From Streptomyces kronopolitis (GTDB taxonomy: Bacteria; Actinomycetota; Actinomycetes; Streptomycetales; Streptomycetaceae), in contig NZ_BMND01000006.1 in NCBI RefSeq assembly GCF_014646275.1, forward strand, positions 62,001-126,000: a stretch of DNA of 64,000 bases, read 5' to 3'. The position numbers were made by a program, and so were the translations under genes. This document shows positions 7,806 through 16,402 of this stretch, one piece after another. The notes under the pieces are model-generated. The model did not search any database, was not told the origin of the DNA, and saw nothing but the letters and a program-made list of their open reading frames with translations. The number at the start of each line of letters is the position of its first letter. Positions within the stretch are counted from its first letter, which is position 1.

Positions 7806-8501
7806 TCACCGCCCGTGGAAGGCCGCGACCATCGCCTGCATGTCCTCCTGGAACGCACAACACAACGCGATCCACGACCCGTCGACGAAGACCAGGTCGA
7901 ACCGGCCGCGGGGGAACGTCATACGGGGCCGGGGCCGCAGCTCCGCGATGTTCGACAGCTGGATCTGCACGGCGACTTCCAGCTCGGGCTCGCGCTGCCG
8001 CCAGCCCGTGGCCTGATCGGTGAGCACGAACAGCCGCCGGTCGGTCAGCGCCTGATGCCGGGGCGTGCCGCCCGCGTTGGTGACCTGCACGAGGAACCGG
8101 CCGGCCATGCTGGACCAGTCGCCCTCCATGGTGGTGCCGAACAGCGCACGGTTCGCCGCGTCGTCGAGGGCGTCCTCGATGTTCTCCGGTGCCTCGTTCA
8201 GCCCCTCCGCGACCGTGCCGACCGCGCGCGTCCCCCGGTTGTCGAGCAGCCGGTTGTCGAGCAGGCGGCTGCTCGACGGCCGACCGGCGCCCGTACCCGC
8301 GGACGGCTGCGATGCCTTGTCGAGGATGTCGCTCAGCTTCCCCAGCAGACCCGTCGCCCGCGACGACCGCTTCCGGGGCGCCCGGAGAGGAGCGGGCACC
8401 AGCGGGAGGTCGGGGTAGTCGGAGTAGTCCCGCGCCTCCCACAGCGCCTCACCGGGTTGGAGGAAACGGCGGCAGGGCGTGACGTGGTCGGTCTTCGGCA
8501 T
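7806..8501 (-). CDS. Conserved protein of unknown function (PH-like C-terminal half)
   Basis: 231 aa, predicted soluble. The first 90 residues are polar and disordered, with PSSSRLLDNRLLDNRGTRA holding a direct repeat of RLLDN. The second half has the pattern of a PH-like or GRAM-like fold: GRFLVQVTNAGGTPRHQALTDRRLFVLTD, then alternating strands VAVQIQLSNIAEL and FDLVFVDGSWIALCC, then a C-terminal helix FQEDMQAMVAAF. GAGGAG lies 7 bases before ATG 8501. I do not recognise a specific family. It is separated from the upstream aldehyde dehydrogenase operon by a hairpin. Confidence 0.7.
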   Translation of the reverse strand: MPKTDHVTPCRRFLQPGEALWEARDYSDYPDLPLVPAPLRAPRKRSSRATGLLGKLSDILDKASQPSAGTGAGRPSSSRLLDNRLLDNRGTRAVGTVAEGLNEAPENIEDALDDAANRALFGTTMEGDWSSMAGRFLVQVTNAGGTPRHQALTDRRLFVLTDQATGWRQREPELEVAVQIQLSNIAELRPRPRMTFPRGRFDLVFVDGSWIALCCAFQEDMQAMVAAFHGR

Positions 8502-8595
8502 ACGGTCATTCTCCTCGGCTCCGGGCGACGACGAACCGGCCCGTGGGCTCGGGCTGCGGGCTGCCCGGCTGAGATCGGACGGCGCGGACAGCAGC

Positions 8596-8625
8596 GCGGG
8601 GCCCCACCCGTAGGTGGAGCCCCGC
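8596..8625. terminator. Hairpin after the deoC-aldehyde dehydrogenase genes
   Basis: Arms GCGGGGCCCCACC and GGTGGAGCCCCGC pair with one mismatch around a CGTA loop. It lies 45 bases past the stop of the truncated aldehyde dehydrogenase (8670) on the minus strand, where an operon terminator is expected. Confidence 0.7.
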
Positions 8626-8669
8626 ATGCGGCATGGGTGACGGCCGGTCACAAGGCCGTCAGGGTGGGG

Positions 8670-9539
8670 CTAGGTGCCCTTCGGGTGCCAGACCGTTTTT
8701 GTTTCCAGGAAGGTCAGGAGGCGGCCGGTGCCCGGGTCTGCGGACCAGTTGGGCGGAGTGGGGCGCAGGACGCGCTTGAGGTTGTCGGCCGCGGCGATCT
8801 CCAGGTCCTTGGCCAGGTCCGCGTCGGCGCCCGCCAGGTCGATGGCGTTGACGTCCTGGTGGGCGGCGAGCGGGGCGGCGAGCTCCGCCGTGCGGCCCGA
8901 GAGGAGGTTGACGACGCCGCCCGGGAGGTCGGAGGTGGCGAGCACCTCGGCCAGGGAGAGGGCGGGCAGCGGGGCGTCCTCGGCGGCCACCACGACGGCC
9001 GTGTTGCCGGTGACGATCGCCGGGGCGATCACCGAGACCAGGCCGAGGAAGGACGAGTCCTGGGGGGCCAGGACCGCGACCACGCCGGTCGGTTCGGGGG
9101 AGGACAGGTTGAAGTACGGGCCCGCCACGGGGTTGGCGGCGCCGGCGATCTGGGCGACCTTGTCGGACCAGCCCGCGTACCAGACCCAGCGGTCGATCGC
9201 CGCGTCCACCTGTGCCGCGGCCTTCGCCTTGGACAGGCCCTCCGCGGCGGCCACCTCCGCGACGAACTGGTCGCGGCGGCCCTCCAGCATCTCGGCAACG
9301 CGGTAGAGGATCTGCCCGCGGTTGTAGGCCGTGGCGCCCGACCAGCCGCCGAACGCCTTGCGGGCGGCGACCACCGCGTCCCGGGCGTCCTTGCGGGAGG
9401 CCAGCGGCGCGTTGGCGAGCCATGTGCCCTTGGAGTCGGTCACCTCGTACACCCGCCCGCTCTCGGACCGGGGGAACTTGCCCCCGACGTACAGCTTGTA
9501 GGTCTTGAAGACGGCGAGTCGGCCAGTCAGCTCAGACAT
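8670..9539 (-). CDS. Truncated aldehyde dehydrogenase-fold protein without catalytic Cys
   Basis: 289 aa, against about 480-500 for a full enzyme. The NAD-binding half is present: KAFGGWSGATAYNRGQILYRVAEML, AGWSDKVAQIAGAANP, then PTGVVAVLAPQDSSFLGLVSVIAPAI (where PWNFP would be), IVTGNTAVVVAAEDAPL, and LPGGVVNLLSGRTAEL. The protein then stops after a short divergent region; the Cys-containing catalytic domain (FNQGQxC) and the C-terminal oligomerisation strand are missing. Its ATG overlaps the end of the full-length aldehyde dehydrogenase by 8 bases, with GGAGG 9 bases upstream. Order and sizes match the two domains of bacterial ALDH16, in which the second domain is a truncated non-catalytic copy. 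A structural or oligomerisation role is inferred. Confidence 0.85.
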   Translation of the reverse strand: MSELTGRLAVFKTYKLYVGGKFPRSESGRVYEVTDSKGTWLANAPLASRKDARDAVVAARKAFGGWSGATAYNRGQILYRVAEMLEGRRDQFVAEVAAAEGLSKAKAAAQVDAAIDRWVWYAGWSDKVAQIAGAANPVAGPYFNLSSPEPTGVVAVLAPQDSSFLGLVSVIAPAIVTGNTAVVVAAEDAPLPALSLAEVLATSDLPGGVVNLLSGRTAELAAPLAAHQDVNAIDLAGADADLAKDLEIAAADNLKRVLRPTPPNWSADPGTGRLLTFLETKTVWHPKGT

Positions 9540-10962
9540 TGAGGTACGCCTCCAGACCGTGCCGGCCGCCCTCGCGGCCGTAGCCCGACTCCTTGTAGCC
9601 GCCGAACGGCGACGCCGGGTCGAACTTGTTGAACGTGTTGGACCAGATGACGCCCGCGCGCAGCCGGTCCGCCGTCCACAGCATCCGCGAGCCCTTCTCC
9701 GTCCAGATGCCGGCAGAGAGGCCGTACGGCGTGTTGTTGGCCTTCTCCACGGCCTCCGCCGGGGTGCGGAACGTCAGCACGGACAGCACCGGGCCGAAGA
9801 TCTCCTCGCGGGCGATGCGGTGCGCCTGGGTGACGCCGGTGAACAGCGTCGGGGCGAACCAGTAGCCGGAGTCGGGCAGCTCGCACGACGGCGACCAGCG
9901 CTCGGCGCCCTCGGCCTCGCCCGCCTCGGCCAGCGCGGTGATCCGGGCCAGCTGCTCGGCGGAGTTGATGGCGCCGATGTCGGTGTTCTTGTCCAGCGGG
10001 TCGCCCACGCGCAGGGTCCGCATCCGGCGCTTGAGGGCGTCCAGCAGCTCCTCGGCCACCGACTCCTGGACCAGCAGCCGCGAGCCCGCGCAGCACACCT
10101 GGCCCTGGTTGAAGAAGATGCCGTTGACGATGCCCTCGACGGCCTGGTCGAGCGGCGCGTCGTCGAACACGATGTTCGCCGCCTTGCCGCCCAGTTCGAG
10201 GGTGACCTTCTTGTCCGTGCCGGCGACCGTACGGGCGATCGCCTTGCCGACCTCGGTGGAGCCGGTGAAGGCCACCTTGTCGATGTCGGGGTGCCCGACC
10301 AGCGCGGCGCCCGTGGAGCCGTCGCCGGTGAGGATGTTGACGACGCCCTTGGGCAGGCCGGCCTGACGGCAGATGTCCGCGAAGAAGAGGGCGGACAACG
10401 GGGTCGTCTCGGCCGGCTTGAGGACGACGGTGTTGCCGGTCGCCAGCGCCGGGGCGATCTTCCACGCCAGCATGAGCAGGGGGAAGTTCCAGGGGATGAC
10501 CTGGCCGGCGACGCCCAGCGGGCGCGGGTTCGCGCCGTAGCCCGCGTGGTCGAGCTTGTCGGCCCAGCCCGCGTAGTAGAAGAAGTGCGCGGCGACCAGC
10601 GGCAGGTCGGCGTCCCGGGACTCGCGGATCGGCTTGCCGTTGTCCAGCGACTCCAGGACCGCCAGCTCGCGCGAGCGCTCCTGGATGATCCGGGCGATCC
10701 GGAAGAGGTACTTGGCGCGCTCGGCGCCGGGCAGCGCGGACCACTTCTCGAAGGCCTTGCGGGCGGCCTTCACGGCACGGTCGACGTCCTCGGCGCTCGC
10801 CTGCGCGACCTCGGAGAGGACCTCCTCGGTCGACGGGGAGACGGTCTTGAAGACCTTGCCGTCGGAGGCCGGGACGAACTCGCCGTCGAGGAACAGGCCG
10901 TAGGACGGCGCGATGTCGACGACCGCGCGGGATTCGGGTGCGGGTGCGTAATCGAAGGTCAT
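9532..10962 (-). CDS. Aldehyde dehydrogenase, full-length catalytic subunit
   Basis: 476 aa. NAD(P)-dependent oxidation of an aldehyde to the acid. Present are PWNFPLLMLAWKIAPALATGN, VLKPAETTPLSA, the Rossmann GSTEVG (AFTGSTEVGKAI), the general base in VTLELGGKAANIV, and the nucleophile in FNQGQVCCAGSR. The C-terminal substrate and oligomerisation segments EEIFGPVL and NNTPYGL are also present. It starts 7 bases after the stop of deoC with GAGG upstream, so the two are co-transcribed. DeoC releases acetaldehyde, which makes acetaldehyde a plausible substrate (inference). The following gene is a truncated homologue, and together they look like a split ALDH16. Confidence 0.92.
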   Translation of the reverse strand: MTFDYAPAPESRAVVDIAPSYGLFLDGEFVPASDGKVFKTVSPSTEEVLSEVAQASAEDVDRAVKAARKAFEKWSALPGAERAKYLFRIARIIQERSRELAVLESLDNGKPIRESRDADLPLVAAHFFYYAGWADKLDHAGYGANPRPLGVAGQVIPWNFPLLMLAWKIAPALATGNTVVLKPAETTPLSALFFADICRQAGLPKGVVNILTGDGSTGAALVGHPDIDKVAFTGSTEVGKAIARTVAGTDKKVTLELGGKAANIVFDDAPLDQAVEGIVNGIFFNQGQVCCAGSRLLVQESVAEELLDALKRRMRTLRVGDPLDKNTDIGAINSAEQLARITALAEAGEAEGAERWSPSCELPDSGYWFAPTLFTGVTQAHRIAREEIFGPVLSVLTFRTPAEAVEKANNTPYGLSAGIWTEKGSRMLWTADRLRAGVIWSNTFNKFDPASPFGGYKESGYGREGGRHGLEAYLNV

Positions 10963-10969
10963 GGGAGCC

Positions 10970-11992
10970 TCAGTCCACCGTGACGTAGTCGGGGCCGGAG
11001 TAGCGGCCGCTGCTGAGCTTCTGGCGCTGCATCAGCAGGTCGTTGAGGAGGCTGGAGGCGCCGAAGCGGAACCAGTCGGCGGTCAGCCAGGGCTCGCCGA
11101 GCGTCTCGTTCACCATGACCAGGTACTTGATCGCGTCCTTGGTCGTCCGGATGCCGCCGGCCGGCTTGACGCCGACCTGGACACCGGTCGCGGCGTGGAA
11201 GTCGCGGACCGCCTCCAGCATCAGGAGGGTGACCGGCGGGGTCGCGTTGACGGCGACCTTGCCGGTGGAGGTCTTGATGAAGTCGGCGCCCGCGAGCATC
11301 GCCAGCCAGGAGACCCGGCGGACGTTGTCGTACGTCTGGAGCTCGCCGGTCTCGAAGATGACCTTGAGGTGGGCCGCGCTGCCTCCCCCAGTCTCCGACC
11401 GGGAGGTGCCCCCAGGCCGGGCGCACGCCTCCTTGACGGCCTTGATCTCCTCGAAGACGTCCATGTAGCGGCCGGAGAGGAAGGCGCCCCGGTCGATCAC
11501 CATGTCGATCTCGTCGGCGCCGGCCGCGACCGCGTCGCGGGTGTCGGCCAGCTTGACCGGCAGCGCGGCGCGGCCGGCCGGGAAGGCGGTGGCGACGGAC
11601 GCCACGTGGATTCCGGAGTCGCCGAGGGCTTCCTTGGCCGTCGCGACCATGTCCGGATAGACGCAGATCGCCGCGACCTTGGGGGCCGTGCGGTCCGTGG
11701 GGTCCGGGTGGACGCCCTTGGCGCACAGCGCCCGGACCTTGCCCGGGGTGTCCGCGCCTTCGAGGGTCGTCAGGTCGATCATGGAGATGGCGAGATCGAT
11801 GGCGTACGCCTTCGCCGTCGTCTTGATCGAGCGGGTGCCGAGGGTGGCGGCGCGGGCCTGGAGGCCGACCTCGTCGACGCCCGGGAGGCCGTGCAGGAAG
11901 CGGCGCAGCGCACCGTCGTCGGCGGTCACGTCCGCCATTGACGCCAGACGCCCCGCGGCTTCCTTGCCGTATGCGGGAACAGTGATGGGCAT
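10970..11992 (-). CDS. deoC: Deoxyribose-phosphate aldolase carrying an in-frame repeat insertion
   Basis: 340 aa, of the longer eukaryote-like DeoC type. Cleaves 2-deoxyribose 5-phosphate to acetaldehyde and glyceraldehyde 3-phosphate. Catalytic elements: EIDMVID (Asp), the Schiff-base Lys in GADFIKTSTGK, and the second Lys in VGVKPAGGI. Between VKEACA and HLKVIFETGEL, where homologues have only a few residues, there are about 15 extra residues (RPGGTSRSETGGGSA) encoded by a G+C-rich dyad at 11381-11413 that resembles a dispersed Streptomyces repeat. The insertion keeps frame and lies on a loop away from the catalytic Lys. ATG 11992 is chosen; GTG 11998 is also possible. A CTACGCGCGTAG palindrome lies 20 bases upstream. 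Confidence 0.92.
   Translation of the reverse strand: MPITVPAYGKEAAGRLASMADVTADDGALRRFLHGLPGVDEVGLQARAATLGTRSIKTTAKAYAIDLAISMIDLTTLEGADTPGKVRALCAKGVHPDPTDRTAPKVAAICVYPDMVATAKEALGDSGIHVASVATAFPAGRAALPVKLADTRDAVAAGADEIDMVIDRGAFLSGRYMDVFEEIKAVKEACARPGGTSRSETGGGSAAHLKVIFETGELQTYDNVRRVSWLAMLAGADFIKTSTGKVAVNATPPVTLLMLEAVRDFHAATGVQVGVKPAGGIRTTKDAIKYLVMVNETLGEPWLTADWFRFGASSLLNDLLMQRQKLSSGRYSGPDYVTVD
11381..11413. repeat. REP-like dyad inserted within deoC
   Basis: GCCTCCCCCAGTCTCCGACC at 11381-11400 is followed by GGGAGGTGCCCCC, with CCTCCC (11382-11387) and GGGAGG (11401-11406) as the clearest arms. It resembles short palindromic elements I recall being dispersed in Streptomyces genomes, usually between genes. 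Here it is read through in frame. Confidence 0.6.
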
Positions 11993-12011
11993 GGTCACGA
12001 GGGGAGCATAT

Positions 12012-12023
12012 CTACGCGCGTAG
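12012..12023. promoter_or_regulatory. Perfect palindrome CTACGCGCGTAG upstream of deoC
   Basis: The 12-bp palindrome lies 20 bases before the deoC ATG on the minus strand. The identical sequence stands at 15718-15729, upstream of purine nucleoside phosphorylase. Its position overlapping the start region suggests a repressor operator; the cognate regulator is unknown, with the DeoR-family protein at 18163-19152 as a local candidate. Confidence 0.65.
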
Positions 12024-12204
12024 CGCCATGTCATCCCCCTGGACAGTCCGAATCCGGCCGGTGCGCGCGGGCGCGGGCGGCCGGGAGACCTGGTGACGGC
12101 ACCCAACCGGCCCGCCACCAGGGCCCGGACGCCCGCGCCGGACGCCGCCGAATGATGCCGTAACGCAATGTCCGGCATCCGGACGGTCGGGCAGAATCGG
12201 CGGC

Positions 12205-12837
12205 ATGACGAGCCAGGACCGGACCACCCCGCCGCCGCAGCAGTATGCGGAACGCAGCTACCGCTCGCCCGCGGCCCTCGCCGGCGGCGCGCTGCTCCTC
12301 CTGCTCGGCCTCTGGCTCGGCGGCGACGCCCTCCTGCGCGGCGACACCCACACCCGGCTCACGGCGCTGTTCGCCCTGCTCCTCGGCGTCCCGCTGGTCA
12401 CCGCCTTCACCCTGCGCCCCCTGGTCAGGGCGGGCGAGGAGCGGCTCGTGGTGCGCAACCCGTTCCGCACCATCACCCTGCCGTGGACCGCGGTCGAGGG
12501 GCTGCGGGCGGGCTACTCCACCGAGGTCCTCACCGACGGGGCCACCTACCAGATGTGGGCGATCCCGGTCTCCCTGCGGCAGCGCAAGAAGGCCGGCCGC
12601 CAGGCGATGCGCGGCACGGCGGCCCGTCCCCGCTTCGGCCCGCACGCCGACGCCGGCGACGGCCCCGCCCCGCGCGCCATGGCCGACCAGGCCCTCGACG
12701 AACTGCGCGAGGTCCGGGAGCGCGCCGCCCACCGCGACACCCCCCGGGACGAACCGGTGGCGGTGCGCTGGGCGTACGCCGTCCTCGCCCCCCTCGCGGT
12801 GGGCGCCGTGGGGCTCGTGGTGATGCTGGCGCTCTGA
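12205..12837 (+). CDS. Membrane protein with PH domain
   Basis: 210 aa. Polar N-terminus, TM1 (about residues 25-45, ALAGGALLLLLGLWLGG), TM2 (about 52-68), then a cytoplasmic PH-like domain: GEERLVVRNPFRTITLPWTAVEGLRAGYSTEVLTDGATYQMWAIPV, the usual pattern of Streptomyces bacterial-PH proteins. A charged linker follows, with TM3 at the C-terminus (about 190-208). The function of these proteins is unknown. It converges on the phosphosugar mutase gene with a strong hairpin between. No clear ribosome site precedes ATG 12205, so a leaderless or weakly translated start is possible. Confidence 0.8.
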   Translation: MTSQDRTTPPPQQYAERSYRSPAALAGGALLLLLGLWLGGDALLRGDTHTRLTALFALLLGVPLVTAFTLRPLVRAGEERLVVRNPFRTITLPWTAVEGLRAGYSTEVLTDGATYQMWAIPVSLRQRKKAGRQAMRGTAARPRFGPHADAGDGPAPRAMADQALDELREVRERAAHRDTPRDEPVAVRWAYAVLAPLAVGAVGLVVMLAL

Positions 12838-12862
12838 GGGGCGCGGCGGGACGCCCGGACAC

Positions 12863-12904
12863 GCCGATGGCGGCCGCCCCCGGTGCGGGGCGGCCGCCAT
12901 CGGC
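12863..12904. terminator. Bidirectional terminator hairpin, 18-bp stem
   Basis: The arm GCCGATGGCGGCCGCCCC (12863-12880) pairs perfectly with 12887-12904 across a CGGTGC loop. It sits between the convergent PH-domain gene and the phosphosugar mutase gene. Confidence 0.85.
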
Positions 12905-12926
12905 GCGCGTGGAGGGTGCCGGACGG

Positions 12927-14618
12927 TCAGATCCCGGCCGCCGCCGACACATCCCGCTTGATCGCCGCCAGCGCCGCGGCCGCCGTCGTACGGGCCTCGG
13001 GCAGCGCCTCGGCCGAGGCCACCGGGACCACGACCTCCAGGTAGCACTTGAGCTTGGGCTCGGTGCCGCTGGGCCGGACCACGACCCGGGCGGACTCGAT
13101 GCCGCTCTCCGGCGAACCGGCCAGGTAGTAGCGCAGCCCGTCGGTCGGCGGCAGCGCCTCGGTGCCCTGCGTCAGATCGTCGGCACGGGACACGGCCAGG
13201 CCCGCCAGCACCGCCGGCGGCTGCTCGCGCAGCCTGCGCATCGCGTCGGCGATCAGCGACAGGTCCTCGACCCGCACCGAGAGCTGATCGGTGGCGTGCA
13301 GCCCGAACTCCCGCGCCAGGTCGTCGAGCAGATCGGCCAGGCCGCGCCCGGCCTGCTTCAGCTCCGCGGCCAGCTCGGTGATCAGCAGCGCCGCGGTGAT
13401 GCCGTCCTTGTCCCGGACGCCCTCCGGGTCGACGCAGTAGCCCAGCGCCTCCTCGAAGGCGTACCGCAGGCCGTCCACCCGTGCCAGCCACTTGAAGCCG
13501 GTCAGCGTCTCCTCGTACGGCAGCGCGGCGGCGGCCGCGATCCGGGACAGCAGCTGGGAGGAGACGATGGTCGTCGCGAAGGTGCCCGCGGCCCGCTTGC
13601 TCACCAGGCTCGCGGCGAGCAGCGCGCCGACCTCGTCGCCGCGCAGCATCCGCCAGCCCTCCGGCGAGCCGGGGGCGGGGACGGCGACGGCGCAGCGGTC
13701 CGCGTCGGGGTCGTTCGCGATCACCAGGTCGACGCCGGCGCCCGCCGCCCGGGCGGTGGCGAACGCGAGGTCCATCGCGCCCGGCTCCTCCGGGTTGGGG
13801 AAGGCGACCGTCGGGAAGTCCGGGTCCGGCTCGGCCTGTTCCGCGACGACCACCGGGGCCGGGAACCCGGCCCGGGCGAAGGCGGCGACGAGGGTGTCCC
13901 GGCCGACGCCGTGCATCGGCGTGTAGACGACCCTGGTGTCCCGGGGGGACCCGGGCGTCAGCACCGCGTCCGTCCGCTCCAGATAGGCGGTCAGCACCGC
14001 CTCGTCGAGGGTCTCCCAGCCGGCCTCCGGGCGCGGCACGCCGTCCAGCGGACCGACCGCGGCGATCTCGGCGGCGATCCCGGCGTCCGCGGGCGGCACG
14101 ATCTGTGAGCCGTCGCCCAGATAGACCTTGTAGCCGTTGTCGCGTGGCGGGTTGTGGCTGGCGGTGACCTCGACGCCGGCCACCGCACCCAGATGCCTTA
14201 TCGCGAAGGCCAGGACGGGGGTGGGCAGCGGGCGCGGCAGCAGCGCGGCGCGCAGGCCGGCGCCCACCATCACGGCCGCCGTGTCCCGCGCGAAGTCGGC
14301 GCTCTTGTGGCGCGCGTCGTAGCCGATGACGACCAGCCCGGCGCCGTCGCCCTGCGCCTTGAGGTACGCGGCCAGCCCGGCCGCCGCCCGGATGACGACG
14401 GAGCGGTTCATCCGCATCGGGCCCGCGCCCAGTTCGCCGCGCAGCCCGGCGGTGCCGAACTGGAGGGTGCCGGCGAAACGGGCGGCCAGCTCGGCCGCGA
14501 CCCCGTCGTCGTCGGCGGCCTCGACGAGCTTTGCCAGCTCGTCCCGGGTCTCCGGGTCCGGGTCCTCGGCCAGCCATGCCTGGGCCCGGTTGATCAGCTC
14601 CGCGTGATCGGTAGCCAC
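12927..14618 (-). CDS. Phospho-sugar mutase (phosphomannomutase / phosphopentomutase type)
   Basis: 563 aa, the length of the large alpha-D-phosphohexomutase subgroup. Phosphoserine loop VTASHNPPRDNGYKVY, metal-binding loop NDPDADRCAVAV, sugar-binding loop in the third domain, and the C-terminal phosphate-binding RPSGTEPKLKCYLEV are all present; the N-terminal GTAGLRGELGAGPMRMN is also typical. Members of this subgroup interconvert 1- and 5- or 6-phosphates of ribose, deoxyribose or hexoses. Next to deoC and purine nucleoside phosphorylase, a phosphopentomutase role (deoxyribose 1-phosphate to 5-phosphate) would link the two steps, but this is inference from context. There is no canonical deoB in the window. 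Confidence 0.9.
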   Translation of the reverse strand: MATDHAELINRAQAWLAEDPDPETRDELAKLVEAADDDGVAAELAARFAGTLQFGTAGLRGELGAGPMRMNRSVVIRAAAGLAAYLKAQGDGAGLVVIGYDARHKSADFARDTAAVMVGAGLRAALLPRPLPTPVLAFAIRHLGAVAGVEVTASHNPPRDNGYKVYLGDGSQIVPPADAGIAAEIAAVGPLDGVPRPEAGWETLDEAVLTAYLERTDAVLTPGSPRDTRVVYTPMHGVGRDTLVAAFARAGFPAPVVVAEQAEPDPDFPTVAFPNPEEPGAMDLAFATARAAGAGVDLVIANDPDADRCAVAVPAPGSPEGWRMLRGDEVGALLAASLVSKRAAGTFATTIVSSQLLSRIAAAAALPYEETLTGFKWLARVDGLRYAFEEALGYCVDPEGVRDKDGITAALLITELAAELKQAGRGLADLLDDLAREFGLHATDQLSVRVEDLSLIADAMRRLREQPPAVLAGLAVSRADDLTQGTEALPPTDGLRYYLAGSPESGIESARVVVRPSGTEPKLKCYLEVVVPVASAEALPEARTTAAAALAAIKRDVSAAAGI

Positions 14619-14869
14619 GTGATGCTCCTGACGGTGGGTGCGTGGTGGGGTTGCGTACGGGGGCGGGGGGTTGCGTGCGGGGGCCTGCGGACGGCCGGGC
14701 GCGCGCCCGGCTCGTACCCCTTACCCCGCGTGCGGGGCGAACGGCGCCATCCGGCCACCGACGGCCCGTGTGCCACCCGCCCGGCCGCTTCCCCACCCCG
14801 CCCGGGCAGCCGGCCGGTCCGGCCGCCGCCCGGGGGGTCCGGACCGGCCTGGGCCCGGTCCGGGATCCG

Positions 14870-15691
14870 TCAGATCTTGCTGAGGACCTGGCCGAGCAGC
14901 GCGCCCATGCGGGTCGCCGAGTCGCGGCCGGCCTGGAGGACCTCTTCGTGGTTGAGCGGCTCGCCCGTCATGCCGGCGGCGAGGTTCGTCACCAGCGACA
15001 GGCCGAGCACCTCGGCGCCGGCCTCGCGGGCCGCGATGGCCTCCAGGACGGTGGACATGCCGACCAGGTCGGCGCCCAGCGTCCGGAGCATCTTGATCTC
15101 GGCCGGGGTCTCGTAGTGCGGGCCGGGGAGCTGGGCGTAGACGCCCTCCTCCAGGCTCGGGTCGATCTCCTTGCACAGCGCGCGCAGCCGCGGCGAGTAC
15201 AGATCGGTGAGGTCGACGAAGTGGGCGCCGGCGATCGGGGAGGTGGCGGTCAGGTTCAGGTGGTCGCTGATCAGGACCGGCTGGCCGGGGCGCATGCCCG
15301 TGCGCAGGCCGCCGCACCCGTTGGTGAGCACGACGGTCTTGCAGCCGGCCGCGACGGCGGTGCGCACGCCGTGCGCGACCGCGGCGACACCGCGGCCCTC
15401 GTAGTAGTGCGTACGGCCCAGGAAGACCAGCGCCCGCTTCTCGCCCACCCGGTACGAGCGGATCGTGCCGCCGTGGCCGGCGACGGCCGGCGCCGGGAAG
15501 CCGGGCAGCTCGGTGACGGGGAATTCGTGCTCGGGCGCGCCCAGGGCCTCGGCGGCCGGTGCCCAGCCCGAGCCCATCACCAGGGCGACGTCATGGGTCT
15601 CGGCGCCGGTCAGCTCGCGCAGACGGGCGGCGGCGTCGGCGGCGGCACCCTGCGGGTCGCGCGCGATGTCCGGAGTAACAGATGCGTTCAC
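14870..15691 (-). CDS. Purine-nucleoside phosphorylase
   Basis: 273 aa, the trimeric low-molecular-weight type. Cleaves purine (deoxy)nucleosides with phosphate to base and (deoxy)ribose 1-phosphate. Visible elements: ALVMGSGW (phosphate loop), [10 protein letters not shown] (the HxYEG signature), [16 protein letters not shown] (base-binding strand), [16 protein letters not shown], and LVTNLAAGM with the downstream catalytic Asn region. GTG 15691 is the only plausible start near the conserved N-terminus; no strong ribosome site precedes it. A CTACGCGCGTAG palindrome identical to the deoC one lies 27 bases upstream, so joint regulation with deoC is likely. Confidence 0.92.
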   Translation of the reverse strand: MNASVTPDIARDPQGAAADAAARLRELTGAETHDVALVMGSGWAPAAEALGAPEHEFPVTELPGFPAPAVAGHGGTIRSYRVGEKRALVFLGRTHYYEGRGVAAVAHGVRTAVAAGCKTVVLTNGCGGLRTGMRPGQPVLISDHLNLTATSPIAGAHFVDLTDLYSPRLRALCKEIDPSLEEGVYAQLPGPHYETPAEIKMLRTLGADLVGMSTVLEAIAAREAGAEVLGLSLVTNLAAGMTGEPLNHEEVLQAGRDSATRMGALLGQVLSKI

Positions 15692-15717
15692 GCGGACGAG
15701 GGTAGCCGGTATTCCCC

Positions 15718-15729
15718 TACGCGCGTAGA
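15718..15729. promoter_or_regulatory. Perfect palindrome CTACGCGCGTAG upstream of purine nucleoside phosphorylase
   Basis: Identical to the element at 12012-12023 before deoC. It starts 27 bases before GTG 15691 on the minus strand. I found no further copy when reading the window. Confidence 0.65.
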
Positions 15730-15826
15730 TGTCGTTCCCCACGGTGCCGGGATCGTTGTCTTGTGGCTTGTACCGAACGCCGGCCCGGGCGTGTCGCACC
15801 GCCCCGCCGGCCGTGGGCCCCGGCCC

Positions 15827-16264
15827 TCAGCACGGACGTTTCCGCAGCTCCATCACATAGTCGTGCGGGGCGCCGGCGGATTCGGCGGCGTCGGCGATCT
15901 CGCCCAGGTAGCGGGCCGAGGGGAGGCCGCCCTCGTAGCCGTTGAGGACGTAGATCCAGGCCGTCTCGTCGCCGTCGAGGGTGTGCGCCCGCACCCGCAT
16001 CCGGCGGTAGATCTCCATGCCGACGCCCTCCCAGCGGTCCATGGACTCCTCGTCCATGGGCGCGATGTCGTAGAGCGCGACGAACAGCTGGGAGGCCGGG
16101 TCCTCGACGACCGTCGCCAGTGCGCCTTCCCACCCCATCTGCTCGCCCCCGAACGTCAGCCGCCAGCCGTTGAGCCAGCCGGTGCCGCGCAGCGGCGAGT
16201 GCGGTGCGCGGCGGGACATCAGCCGCGCGTCGAGGTTGCCGGCGTAGGCGGCGTAGAGCGACAT
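15827..16264 (-). CDS. Gamma-glutamylcyclotransferase-like protein
   Basis: 145 aa. The N-terminus MSLYAAYAGNLD corresponds to the YGSNL substrate loop of the GGCT fold (here YAGNLD), followed by GTGWLNGWRLTFGG, a central ATVVEDPASQLFVALYDI, and the DRWEGVGMEIYRRMRVRA strand that normally carries the catalytic-face residues. This family acts on gamma-glutamyl amines or acyl-amides, but many members have unknown substrates. It is divergent from the LpdA-like gene with 138 bases between. Substrate is not predicted. Confidence 0.8.
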   Translation of the reverse strand: MSLYAAYAGNLDARLMSRRAPHSPLRGTGWLNGWRLTFGGEQMGWEGALATVVEDPASQLFVALYDIAPMDEESMDRWEGVGMEIYRRMRVRAHTLDGDETAWIYVLNGYEGGLPSARYLGEIADAAESAGAPHDYVMELRKRPC

Positions 16265-16402
16265 GGTTCCGAGGGTACGGGAGGTTGACCGCCGGGCCCG
16301 TGGTGCCGGGGGTTCGCGGCACCGGCCCGGGCGGCGCGCCCCGGTGCCGGTCAGGGCGGCGGTGCGCCCCCGGGCGTGAGCGACGCACAGGCGTGCGGGA
16401 GA

